45,458 bases of DNA from Candidatus Poribacteria bacterium (GCA_022823085.1 JAJDXV010000103.1:1-45458); one strand, 5' to 3'; counted from the first letter of the stretch, positions 35,219 to 43,304 are shown. Notes: a model not told the origin generated them from the letters alone. Numbers and translations: made by a program.

Positions 35219-36304
35219 TTATCGTGCGGACTTCTCCCTGTTACACGTTTTACAAAGCATCTGGCAATTATCCTCGCGGGTCTTGCCATCTTCGGACCAG
35301 GGTGTGATATGGTCTGCTTCCATCTCTTTGATTGTGAATTTATCATCACAGATAACACAAAAGCCGGACTGTTTTTCGTAGACCTTTAGCTTCATGCCCT
35401 CTGAAAAGGCACGTATGTTCAGGTGCTTCTCCTCGCGAGTCAGAATGTACGGGTATATTCCCTTTTTTTGTGTGACATCGTCATCAAGTACAAGGCGGGC
35501 GGTTTCCCGCTCAATCTCATCAGCGTCAAGGTCGGCATCTCCAAAGGCGTTGTACAGCGAACCCCAATCTACGCCTCTCATCATTTTGGGTCTTGTGTTC
35601 GTGAAAGTGGATTCAACCCAATCGATCACCGATTGAAAATACTCCCATAAGGGTGACGCGTTTTCATCGTGCTGATGCTTCCCCATGTAGTCTTCAATCG
35701 GGTCTTTGCTGATCCACTTAATCGCTGTCTCCAAGTACGCTTGTCGGATTGGCGAACCATCGACATAGGCATTGCCGATTTGGTATGCAGCGCAACCGTT
35801 CCGACTAAAATATCGCTTGGCATCTGACAACCAAGTTCCGGCGTAAACAGCGTTACGCAACTCTTGATTGGTCAACTTCTGTCCCGCAATGTTGATCGTC
35901 TTAAACCACTCCAACTTCTCGCTGTCTTTCCCACTACAAACGTAGACCATCAACTTGTAATCCAATATCAATTCTTGTTTGTCTGATGGGAGATTGTGGA
36001 AGTATTGATTATTGAACGAAAAATCCCCATCCACATACTGCGCAATGGAGATTGTACGCTGCTGTCCGTCAATGATCTCGAACGTACCGTCTTCCCGGTC
36101 TGCCCAATACATCACGTTCAACGGGAATCCTTTCAGGATGGAATCAATGACGGCATTGCGTTCCTTGTCTTTGTAGATAAACTCCCGTTGAAATGGTGGT
36201 CGTATATCCAATTTGCCGCCGTACCCGGTCACGCCGCCTTCGCCATCGTCGTTGTAATCCTCAACAAGCTCTTCCACTGTGAGGTCTAACAACTCGATTT
36301 TCAT
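35219..36304 (-). CDS. DUF262-HNH nuclease
   Basis: A 361-residue protein with an N-terminal DUF262 domain (ParB-like, as in GmrS): RPPFQREF (35-42), GFPLNVMYW (59-67) and DGQQR (79-83), the nucleotide-handling signature. A C-terminal HNH nuclease has C316/C319, the catalytic ADHITPW with H332, N346, and C351/C354 in LCKTCNREK. DUF262-HNH proteins are recognised in phage-defence loci, usually as nucleases controlled by nucleotide binding. The start codon overlaps the methyltransferase stop as ATGA, so the two are co-translated. It probably cuts DNA lacking the partner's methyl mark, or invading modified DNA. Confidence 0.87.
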   Translation of the reverse strand: MKIELLDLTVEELVEDYNDDGEGGVTGYGGKLDIRPPFQREFIYKDKERNAVIDSILKGFPLNVMYWADREDGTFEIIDGQQRTISIAQYVDGDFSFNNQYFHNLPSDKQELILDYKLMVYVCSGKDSEKLEWFKTINIAGQKLTNQELRNAVYAGTWLSDAKRYFSRNGCAAYQIGNAYVDGSPIRQAYLETAIKWISKDPIEDYMGKHQHDENASPLWEYFQSVIDWVESTFTNTRPKMMRGVDWGSLYNAFGDADLDADEIERETARLVLDDDVTQKKGIYPYILTREEKHLNIRAFSEGMKLKVYEKQSGFCVICDDKFTIKEMEADHITPWSEDGKTREDNCQMLCKTCNREKSAR

Positions 36305-37281
36305 TGCTGTATTCTCCTGTTGCGGACAACGATGCGGGCAAAAATCTCTTTGCCTTTGATTTTAAATCTGCTCTGCTTGCCTGTTAGTTCGGTTATGAGG
36401 GGTCGATCCATACCGATAATTTCAAACTGTTCGGGATTGTGCTTGTCCAAGAAGGTAATCGGCACGCCCATTTCTCCAGCATAATCTACTGGAATATCAG
36501 CCGTTTTACCCACGTTGATAGCATCGTAATTATCGTACTTCGGATATTCATCAGGAGAGTATTTCTTGTAAAGAATTAGGTCTTCCTGCCGTTTCTTATG
36601 GTCGAGGTTGGTAAACCAAATACTTTCTGATCTGCCTTTTACAATCTGATCTACTATTTTATAAGCACTCCCCTGCTTCTTGGTTCTAAGTAATTCTTGA
36701 GCATAGTCTTCTGGCACATCAAACAGCAAGTCTTGACTCATAGGGGTATGCCCAATCCATAATTTGTCTCCCTTGATTAAGGGGAATATCTCTTTGTAAG
36801 TTATCGCATTTTTGTTCCCAATAACGACAAATTTTTTGTCGTATTCGACCAGTTGCGCGATATACTCCCTGAACAATGAAAACGGCGGATTTGTAACCAC
36901 AATGTCTGCTTGTTTAAGCAACTCAATACATTCCCGACTCCTGAAATCGCCGTCTTCCTTAAGTTGAAATACGGTGGGTTCTGTTCCATTGCCGACATAC
37001 TTAACTCCGGCAGCGGTTTCCATGTTGTGTTTACTGAATAGGTCTGGCTGCTGATTTCTGTAGCAGGTTGTGATCAGTCTTTTGAGTCCAAGTTTCGCGA
37101 AATTCAGGTGAAAGTAGCGAAAGAAATTGCTGATGGTGGGATCGTCGCAATTGCAGTAAACAGTCTTGCCGTGAAAATGCTTTCTGTAATGCTTTAGTTC
37201 TTTCTCGATGTCTGGGAGTTGTGTGTAAAATTCATCCTGCTTTGCTTTATTCGCAGCGTGCAGAGATTTATTTCCCGCCAT
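36301..37281 (-). CDS. EcoRI-type adenine-specific DNA methyltransferase
   Basis: A 326-residue enzyme closely resembling M.EcoRI: DEFYTQ (16-21), KTVYCNCDDPTISNFF (39-54), and the catalytic NPPFSLFREYIAQL (131-144), where NPPF is motif IV. It should transfer a methyl group from SAM to adenine N6. In the EcoRI system the partner is a dedicated PD-(D/E)XK enzyme; here no such gene exists, and the coupled gene is DUF262-HNH. The length is normal for the family (M.EcoRI about 325). A promoter is at 37432-37460. It could act as the protective half of a non-classical restriction system or as an orphan regulator. Confidence 0.9.
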   Translation of the reverse strand: MAGNKSLHAANKAKQDEFYTQLPDIEKELKHYRKHFHGKTVYCNCDDPTISNFFRYFHLNFAKLGLKRLITTCYRNQQPDLFSKHNMETAAGVKYVGNGTEPTVFQLKEDGDFRSRECIELLKQADIVVTNPPFSLFREYIAQLVEYDKKFVVIGNKNAITYKEIFPLIKGDKLWIGHTPMSQDLLFDVPEDYAQELLRTKKQGSAYKIVDQIVKGRSESIWFTNLDHKKRQEDLILYKKYSPDEYPKYDNYDAINVGKTADIPVDYAGEMGVPITFLDKHNPEQFEIIGMDRPLITELTGKQSRFKIKGKEIFARIVVRNRRIQQ

Positions 37282-37431
37282 AATATGTTTCCCGATAATT
37301 ACCTATTGTAAGGTGCTGTGTGGATACTATTTTTACTGATCATTCTCCGGTGATGGCATTTTTGGGTCAGTAATGGTTGGGATTGCCCCAAGCAGGACAA
37401 CCGAAATTCCCAACCAAGTGACGTTCTGACT

Positions 37432-37460
37432 ATTATAATTGTATAATATTTTCTTTTCAA
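37432..37460 (-). promoter_or_regulatory. Promoter of the MTase/DUF262-HNH/TIR-TPR cassette
   Basis: On the minus strand TTGAAA (37460-37455), 17 bases, TATAAT (37437-37432). An overlapping alternative pair (TTGAAT/TACAAT) also exists. The leader is about 140 bases. Confidence 0.75.
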
Positions 37461-37527
37461 ATTCAAATAATTTATTGTGAAAACTAATTTAACAAATTCC
37501 AAAATGGCTTATTGCGTAAAGAATATA

Positions 37528-37923
37528 TCACACGGTCAATCTCATTTTCAACGGAATGAGATCCACATCTAAGATGGTGGTTTTGGTGGTGATGATCTCG
37601 TCAACTAACTTTTTTAACGTGGCTACGAAGAAAAGGAAACTGGCTGCCCATCCGTTATTGAAAGCATCTGTCTCAAAAAGGTTTGTTGCGTGTCATCGGT
37701 GATTTCGTAAGTTGGACAGATTCTGCATGCCTACGGAATTCCTGTTCGGTTCTGGTGTTCGCGTTAAGTGCCGGAAAGTCAGCGATAAAGTCGTCTATCT
37801 GTTCTGAAAGTTCAAAGGGCGTTCGCTGCGGTAACCTAAAATTGCAAGGAGTGCTTTTGATTTTTCTAAAAAATTGCCGGTAGCTACCGCTGCGAGGACA
37901 GATTGGATAGTTTCTTTGTGCAT
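37528..37923 (-). pseudogene. Frameshifted relic of an N6-DNA methylase N-terminal region
   Basis: Reading on the minus strand from the ATG at 37923: MHKETIQSVLAAVATGNF, then ALLAILGYRSER in the first frame. The next pieces, TPFELSEQIDDFIADFPALN and TRTEQEFRRHAES, follow in a second frame. A further frame shift leads to GWAASFLFFVATLKK and a TGA at 37528. The pieces read as the start of a large Eco57I/type IIG-like methylase protein (compare ...GYRSER-TLELS-DDFI...FPALNPNTRTEQEF). The identification is by memory of the family. The main body is absent, so it is a decayed defence gene next to an active cassette. Confidence 0.55.
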
Positions 37924-37999
37924 GTTCGGCGTTCCTACAAGGCGAATGCACAGGCTAAATGAAGATTAATTTTAAAATTCGGTAATTTCTTGGCGAAGT

Positions 38000-38026
38000 C
38001 CGGTTCGGTTAGGAAACCGAACCTAC
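38000..38026 (-). repeat. GTAGG hairpin repeat, copy D
   Basis: Minus strand: GTA, arm GGTTCGGTT, loop TCCT, arm AACCGAACC, then GG. A perfect 9-bp stem. Confidence 0.65.
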
Positions 38027-38106
38027 CGGGCCTGGGGAATACATAGAACTACCGAAATATTTTCTTAAACTCCATACAGCCTGTGCTACAAGAAGTTTGG
38101 GTTATT

Positions 38107-38241
38107 AGAACTTACACAATTTCGCTACAAAAGTCCGGGGCATGTGCCTTAGGGTGTTGAGTGTCTGAATTGCATAGGCGTGGACGGCACGACAGAGCGT
38201 GCCTACTACTTTTCAACGAAATCTTTAAGTGCGTAAGTCCT
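38107..38241. mobile_element. MITE-like element, copy 3
   Basis: A 135-bp unit with the left end TAGAACTTACACA and right end TGCGTAAGTCCT, a degenerate version of the other ends. The interior differs from copies 1 and 2 and carries a GTAGG hairpin (38182-38206). The right end stops 1 base before the stop codon of the metal exporter gene. Confidence 0.6.
38182..38206 (-). repeat. GTAGG hairpin repeat, copy E, nested in a MITE
   Basis: Minus strand: GTA, arm GGCACG, loop CTCTGT, arm CGTGCC, then GTCC. Confidence 0.6.
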
Positions 38242-38242
38242 G

Positions 38243-39319
38243 TTAAATATGCACTCCGACAGTGTTGAATGCCTTGAAAACTAACAGTGCCCCGAGTAAG
38301 ATAACAACCGCAGCACTGAAAATCGGTAGCCGTTGTAGCCAGATACCTTCGCCTGTGAAACGCTGAATCATCGGTTTTGCCAGCACCATCAAAATACCGA
38401 TAGCGACCAATACAGCGGCAAGACCTAATGAGAAAGCAGACAGGATAATCAAACCCCACACAAGTTTGCCAAGACTAATCGCGAACAAGAGTCCGATGAG
38501 CGCATCGACGCACGGCACGATACCACCGGAGATGCCGAGCGATAACAACCCCCAAAATCCTGTCCGTTCCGATGGGACAGCATGCGTATGCGTCCGCCCA
38601 CCATGACTATGTGTAAGTTCATGGTTGTGATCGGGGTCGTCCGCATGTGAGTGTCCGTGGTCATCATCATGCGAATGTGAGTGTCCGTGATCCGGGTCGT
38701 CCGCATGCGAGTGGTCATGATCGTGTCCATGTTCATGGTCGTGTCCGTGATCCGGGTCGTCCGCATGCGAATGGTCATGATCGTGTGAATGGTCGTGCGG
38801 GTGTGGGTGTTGATGCCCATGCGCCTGGCTTTGTGCTGTGCTACTGTAATACTGCTTCATATTTTTCGCAAGTAACCACGCACCGATACCAACAATCAAG
38901 ACACCAGAGAACAGACTTAACCACGGCACGATATCCTCCGGCGCAAATTCCTGTGCGACAAGCATGACGACGCCGAGTGCGATGACGCTGAAGGTGTGTG
39001 TAAAGGTAACGACAAGTCCAAGAAAAACTGCGTCAATTACGCGACCTTTGGAACCGACGAGATAAGCAGCAACGATGGCTTTCCCGTGTCCCGGTGTCAA
39101 TGCGTGTAAACCGCCAAGGACGAATGAGATCACGAGCCCAGCAATCGCCAGTTGAAGCGTCAGCGGTCGGTTTATCAACTCTTTTATCCGGTCGCCTGAA
39201 TGCTCATGACCTTCGTCAGCAAACACCAACGTGCAACCGACAATACCGATAAAAATAATTATGGCTTGCAATACGCGCTTGTAAGCTGCGTCGCTAAAAC
39301 AGAAATAACGGTTCTTCAA
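38243..39319 (-). CDS. Nickel/cobalt exporter, NicO/RcnA type, with His-rich loop
   Basis: A 358-residue inner-membrane protein. An N-terminal hydrophobic stretch (17-33) precedes a short EGHEHSG. Later motifs are HALTPGHGKA (72-81), typical of NicO proteins, FTHTFSV (106-112) and GGIVPCVDALIGL (265-277). Between the third and fourth helices a cytoplasmic loop (167-246) is packed with His and Asp (HSHDHDHSHADDPDHGHDH). The family exports or imports Ni/Co ions, with the His-rich loop binding metal. Length and motifs fit RcnA-like exporters. A tandem 60-bp DNA repeat underlies the loop. It lies 6 bases after the NHL gene on the same strand. The direction of transport is inferred. Confidence 0.85.
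   Translation of the reverse strand: MKNRYFCFSDAAYKRVLQAIIIFIGIVGCTLVFADEGHEHSGDRIKELINRPLTLQLAIAGLVISFVLGGLHALTPGHGKAIVAAYLVGSKGRVIDAVFLGLVVTFTHTFSVIALGVVMLVAQEFAPEDIVPWLSLFSGVLIVGIGAWLLAKNMKQYYSSTAQSQAHGHQHPHPHDHSHDHDHSHADDPDHGHDHEHGHDHDHSHADDPDHGHSHSHDDDHGHSHADDPDHNHELTHSHGGRTHTHAVPSERTGFWGLLSLGISGGIVPCVDALIGLLFAISLGKLVWGLIILSAFSLGLAAVLVAIGILMVLAKPMIQRFTGEGIWLQRLPIFSAAVVILLGALLVFKAFNTVGVHI
38641..38795 (-). repeat. Tandem 60-bp repeat encoding the His-rich loop
   Basis: Units start at 38641, 38701 and 38761 (the last partial). Each begins CCGCATG on the plus strand, and the GATCCGGGTCGT segment recurs at the end of the first two full units. This encodes HSHADDPDHGH-type runs. Confidence 0.85.
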
Positions 39320-39325
39320 AACTGA

Positions 39326-40174
39326 CTAAATCCTCGCGAATTTTTGGAAACGTCTATCCGCAATGACTTCGCTGACATAGATGTCCCCGTTTGAATCGAT
39401 CCAGATACCGTGTGGAGAATCGCTGAATTGTCCGGGAGCGTCTCCCTTCTCGCCCCACCGTCCGATAACTTCTCCATCAAGCGTCATGATACTAATGCGT
39501 TGTCCTCCCTCGGCGATGTGGATAACATTATCACTGTCAATAAAAAGGTCATTTGGAGAACGGAGGTCTGTCCATTCGGTCAAGTATTCACCGTCGTTAT
39601 TAAAAATCTGACAGCGGAGGTTCCCGCGATCAAGGATATAGACGCGGTCGTTAGGGTCTACGGTAACATCGTGTGGCAGGTTAAACTCGCCGGGACCCGT
39701 CCCCGGTGCACCCCACGAAACGAGCACTTCACCGTCGGCGGTCATCCGATGTACACGCGACTGTCCATAGCCATCAGAAATGTACATCTCCCCCGAAGTA
39801 GAGAGGACAGCACGCGTCGGTTCATTAAATGGGCCGCCCGGTGGGCCTGCCTGATCGACAGTGCCGAACGTCTGCAAGAGTTCACCATCGAGCGAGAATT
39901 TTCGCACGGTGTGATCAATCGTATCTGTGGTATAAATTTCATCGTCTGGACTTATCCAGATGCCGTGCGGTTTCTTGAAAATGTCTTTACCCCACTCGGC
40001 GATGAATGTGCCATCCGCCTCAAAAACGAGCATAGCAGGTTGTGGGCTCCGGTTGTAGACATAGACTCGGTCATTGGAGTCGCACGCTACGCCGGAGACG
40101 AGACCGAGTTGGGGAATCATTCCCCACCCTTCTACAACCTCATATTGATAATCACCTGTCCCAAAAGTTGCCAT
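39326..40174 (-). CDS. NHL-repeat six-bladed beta-propeller
   Basis: A 282-residue protein with about five to six NHL repeats: VACDSNDRVYVYNRSP, IWISPDDEIYTTDTIDHTVRKFSLDG, AVLSTSGEMYISDGYGQSRVHRM, VTVDPNDRVYILDRGNLRCQIF and IWIDSNGDIYVSEV. Proteins of this shape include peptidyl-alpha-hydroxyglycine lyases and many binding scaffolds. No signal peptide is seen, so it may be cytoplasmic. Upstream is the PD-(D/E)XK gene (gap 14) and downstream the metal exporter (gap 6), so the three are probably one transcription unit. The function is not known. Confidence 0.82.
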   Translation of the reverse strand: MATFGTGDYQYEVVEGWGMIPQLGLVSGVACDSNDRVYVYNRSPQPAMLVFEADGTFIAEWGKDIFKKPHGIWISPDDEIYTTDTIDHTVRKFSLDGELLQTFGTVDQAGPPGGPFNEPTRAVLSTSGEMYISDGYGQSRVHRMTADGEVLVSWGAPGTGPGEFNLPHDVTVDPNDRVYILDRGNLRCQIFNNDGEYLTEWTDLRSPNDLFIDSDNVIHIAEGGQRISIMTLDGEVIGRWGEKGDAPGQFSDSPHGIWIDSNGDIYVSEVIADRRFQKFARI

Positions 40175-40188
40175 GCTGATACCTCCTG

Positions 40189-40851
40189 TTACGTGCTGAC
40201 GTTTACGCGCTTTGCAACAATAAACTTAAGCAGCTGTACAATGCGTTCCGCTTCCAAAATACCGTTGTATCTCGGTGAAAACTCGACATGAAACACAGGT
40301 CTTTCGCTCTCAATTTCACTAACATTTCCGTTTACGAAGGTCCAATCATCGGTGATAGTGTAACACCCAAAAATCTGTTGTTCTGGCTTAGTATCTGTTT
40401 TCCAGTTGATCCATGCGGCGGCAAGCATTTCACCGTAAAGTTGGCACAACGGGTCTAACGCGTTAATACCACGTTTTGCTTCGTGGACAACGAGGTAAGG
40501 GCTCCTAATTTTCCCAGCAACAGCGGGAGCAAGCGCGCCATCGGCTTCTCCTTCTAATTCAAATGTGGGATATGTGGCTTTCAGTAATACACCTGCCCAC
40601 GCGCAAACCTGCCCCTGCTCCGCAAGTCTTAAGAGCGGATAAATAGTTCGGGCCCAGAGGGTGGCTTCGTTTAACCTTGTGAGGTGACGTTGCTGCCTGT
40701 CTGCCTTGAGGTAGTCAAGCATCATTCGTTCTTCGGCAGTCAAGGGTATCTGCATTTTTTCCCACACTTCTATGAGACCATCTTCTTCGTGCAGTTCTAC
40801 AAGTGTGTTAAGCGTTTCTTCAGTAAGTTGCGATAATGGATACGTTTGCAC
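40189..40851 (-). CDS. Orphan PD-(D/E)XK nuclease-like protein
   Basis: A 220-residue protein of the same family as the one at 31548: E62 in NEATLWARTIYPLL, D104 (GEADGAL), E124-A-K126 in LVVHEAKRG, Q137 followed by LYGEMLAAA, and IFGCYTITDDWTFVNG. The N-terminal 55 residues are helical and not shared. It lies at the head of a unit with the NHL propeller. Two unlinked members in one window suggest a multi-copy family in this genome. No nuclease partner is seen. Confidence 0.65.
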   Translation of the reverse strand: MQTYPLSQLTEETLNTLVELHEEDGLIEVWEKMQIPLTAEERMMLDYLKADRQQRHLTRLNEATLWARTIYPLLRLAEQGQVCAWAGVLLKATYPTFELEGEADGALAPAVAGKIRSPYLVVHEAKRGINALDPLCQLYGEMLAAAWINWKTDTKPEQQIFGCYTITDDWTFVNGNVSEIESERPVFHVEFSPRYNGILEAERIVQLLKFIVAKRVNVST

Positions 40852-40951
40852 TGCTGATACCTCCTTCCAATCTGCTCAGGTCCTTTTCATCCCCTCTCCA
40901 AAAAGATTTCAAATCCGATAATATCTAATTTTGGAATATATTGCAACTATT

Positions 40952-42742
40952 TTAAAAGATTCCATTTATGAACAAGACAGCCCGTGTGAAATCCGATTCC
41001 TGAAAGCCGGTGGCATAGAGGACACTCGTCTCGTCAATGTAGGTGTATCTGTTCTCACCAAAAAAGTGTGTGATTCCAAAATTCAGCCGAAAATTCCGAC
41101 CCAAGTCGTAATGGAAACCTGCGCCCCAGTCGGAGAGGTCTGCGTAAAAATCGAAGAGCCTGGCGTTGGCGGGACTGAGCGCCTCACTCATAAAATCGAG
41201 GCGTATCACGTTAAAGTATACATACGCGCGTGCCTCACGATAATTGTAGAGGCTATGGTCGCGTATCCACGTGAAGTCAATTTGGATGCGATCGTCCCAA
41301 GAATTTTCCGTTGCCCTATCGTCTTGGTTGAAGCTGCCCCGGAAATCTTCAAACTCTCTTGCCCGATAGTAACTGGTATCGGTACTATGGACAAAAGTGA
41401 GCCGATTGGAGAGGGCAAGCCGTAGCGATTCATTTAGATCGTAAGAGAAGACCAGATTCGCGTACGCCGTATCTTGGATAATCTGCTCGTCAAAATCGGA
41501 TTTGGTGTGGAGGTCGGCATCCAAATCGTCCTGATTGTCTATTTCGATGTCGTGTAGATCGCGCGTATAACGGAGTTTAAGCTCCGTCTGGAACATCGAC
41601 GAAATCAACGTTGTGGTCGGCGTATATTTTTTAAAGACCAATTCTGTTGGATCAAGATAGTAGAGATTCCCGGTGCTGTCAATACCTTTGAGGTGTAGTG
41701 CGCCCTCGGTTTCTACCTCTCGCCTGAATGGGACCAGCAATTTCTGTGTATAGGCACCGTCTGTCGTGAACCGTTGGATGCGTCGTAGCCTGTACCGGAA
41801 CAGTTGCGCATCACCGTCATAGCGTCGTGTCGGGTCGTCGAGTCGTTTCGGAAGGGTAGACGCGAAATCTTTTAGGTACTTCGCCGTGTCAGCGACGAGG
41901 AGCGTCCCGTCTGCCAACGCTGCGATCCGAAACGGTGCGATAAATTGCCCGCCGCTGTCACCATACTCACCGAACGTGCTTAAAAATTCTCCATCGGTAC
42001 TATACTTCAGCACGCGATGCCCCTTTTCATCAACGACGTAAAGATTTCCGTGTTTATCTATGGTCATATCTACCGGATGTACGAGGCGCCCTGTTCCGGG
42101 TTGTGCAAGCGCGTACTGTGCAACCGGTTTACCTTCTCGATTGAGTCTGTAGATCGTTCCGCCGTCGCAGACGTAGAGGTTTCCGGTCGTATCTACTGTT
42201 AAAAGAAATTCACGTTTTGTGTCGCCTTGTGGGATAATAAGCGCGTAATTACCCTCAGCATCTAAACCGGGGGCAGCGGTTTCAAGCGGTGCTATCCGTT
42301 GGCTGAAATCTTGGATCGGGTAACTCGCGACAAATGCACCTTGGGCATCAAATTTATGGACGCACGGCCCGTAGTTAAAGACTTTCGCACCGACGTTTAA
42401 GCCAGAAACCTCAGCGAACATCCAATCCATAACATAGATGCTACTATCAGTGCCGACAGTAATAGCCGTAGGATTTATAAACCGAAAAGCACCGTCTGCC
42501 TGCATCTGGATGTCAAATAGAAACGTGCCGTTTTCGTTGAACTTCTGGATTCGGAAGTTATCTGTATCCGTTATGTAGACGGCACCATCGGTTCCGAACG
42601 CCATGAAGACGGTTGCTGCGAATTGTGCTTCACCTTCTCCTTTCTCTCCGAATTCGTTTACAAATTTGAATTCCGGTGCGGCATTTAAATGCATCGGAAT
42701 TAGGAAGAGAAGACAAAGTGTTAATTTATTCAGGTTAGCCAT
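40952..42742 (-). CDS. NHL propeller fused to a predicted outer-membrane beta-barrel
   Basis: A 596-residue exported protein. Signal peptide 1-21 (LTLCLLFLIPMHLNA). Residues 25-380 hold NHL-type blades (AFGTDGAVYITDTDNFRIQKF, MTIDKHGNLYVVDEKGHRVLKY, IAALADGTLLVADTAKY). From about 400 the sequence changes to alternating polar/hydrophobic strands with aromatic girdles (AYANLVFSYDLNESLRLALS, GAGFHYDLGRNFRLNFG) and ends in RAVLFINGIF, a C-terminal Phe as in outer-membrane barrels. The propeller would then sit on one side of the barrel. It lies 11 bases after nusB on the same strand. No family name is recognised. Confidence 0.75.
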   Translation of the reverse strand: MANLNKLTLCLLFLIPMHLNAAPEFKFVNEFGEKGEGEAQFAATVFMAFGTDGAVYITDTDNFRIQKFNENGTFLFDIQMQADGAFRFINPTAITVGTDSSIYVMDWMFAEVSGLNVGAKVFNYGPCVHKFDAQGAFVASYPIQDFSQRIAPLETAAPGLDAEGNYALIIPQGDTKREFLLTVDTTGNLYVCDGGTIYRLNREGKPVAQYALAQPGTGRLVHPVDMTIDKHGNLYVVDEKGHRVLKYSTDGEFLSTFGEYGDSGGQFIAPFRIAALADGTLLVADTAKYLKDFASTLPKRLDDPTRRYDGDAQLFRYRLRRIQRFTTDGAYTQKLLVPFRREVETEGALHLKGIDSTGNLYYLDPTELVFKKYTPTTTLISSMFQTELKLRYTRDLHDIEIDNQDDLDADLHTKSDFDEQIIQDTAYANLVFSYDLNESLRLALSNRLTFVHSTDTSYYRAREFEDFRGSFNQDDRATENSWDDRIQIDFTWIRDHSLYNYREARAYVYFNVIRLDFMSEALSPANARLFDFYADLSDWGAGFHYDLGRNFRLNFGITHFFGENRYTYIDETSVLYATGFQESDFTRAVLFINGIF

Positions 42743-42753
42743 CTGCTGTGTTT

Positions 42754-43209
42754 TTAGAGGGGTAATTGCGTTTTCTCAAGGGTGACGTGTTCCAGTATCG
42801 GTGCCGCGGACTTCTTTCGGATATTGTCCAAAACGCCGTTAATAAATTTCGGGGAATCCGGTGTGCTGTAAGATTTGGCAATCTCAACAGCCTCGTTGAT
42901 TGAGGTCGCCGGATCTATATCATCTATATAAAGAAGTTCGTAAGTCGCACACCGCAAGATTGACAGGTCAACGATAGGCATCCGGTGGAGTTTCCAATTT
43001 TTGGAAGTATTCTGAAGTAGGTCATCAATCACCGGTAAGTGTTCCGCGGTGCCTTCAACGAGTTGTGTTGCGAACGGACGGAGGTTTACAGATGTCGCTT
43101 GGCTCCGCCAAAACTGTTCTATGATAGACGACACAGGTGTGGTAGTCAGTTGAATCTGATATAGTATTTGGATCGCGACGATACGCGACTGCCTACGCGG
43201 AGACATCAT
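42754..43209 (-). CDS. nusB: Transcription antitermination factor NusB
   Basis: A 151-residue NusB: RRQSRIVAIQILYQIQL at the start (the arginine-rich RNA-binding helix), then FATQLVEGTAEH, DLSILRCATYELLYID, and the classical SINEAVEIAKSYSTPDSPKFINGVLDNI at the end. It joins NusE (S10) and boxA RNA in rRNA antitermination. Translation can begin at either of two adjacent ATGs. A perfect consensus promoter lies about 70 bases upstream, and the next gene on the strand is the NHL-barrel protein. Confidence 0.95.
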   Translation of the reverse strand: MMSPRRQSRIVAIQILYQIQLTTTPVSSIIEQFWRSQATSVNLRPFATQLVEGTAEHLPVIDDLLQNTSKNWKLHRMPIVDLSILRCATYELLYIDDIDPATSINEAVEIAKSYSTPDSPKFINGVLDNIRKKSAAPILEHVTLEKTQLPL

Positions 43210-43275
43210 GGTTTTAAATCCCCTGATTTTTGCGTGCGAACACGTGGAGTTAATTTATTAAATATGCTACCTTGT

Positions 43276-43304
43276 ATTATACACGGTTTTAGGTGGCATG
43301 TCAA
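43276..43304 (-). promoter_or_regulatory. Perfect sigma70 consensus promoter of nusB
   Basis: On the minus strand TTGACA (43304-43299), 17 bases, TATAAT (43281-43276). The -35 box begins directly at the predicted right end of the tnpB element (TTCAA at 43309-43305). Confidence 0.85.

Noticed and set aside
38605..38620. TGTGTAAGTTC inside the metal exporter gene resembles a MITE end
   Set aside because: It encodes part of the NHELTHSH segment and has no partner end; chance match in His/Thr codons.
39410..40291. Plus-strand open frame of 293 codons opposite the NHL gene
   Set aside because: Antisense to a clear NHL protein and without ribosome binding site or recognisable domain.
40931..41425. 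Plus-strand open frame opposite the barrel part of the NHL-barrel gene
   Set aside because: Antisense shadow of the minus-strand gene, no family features.
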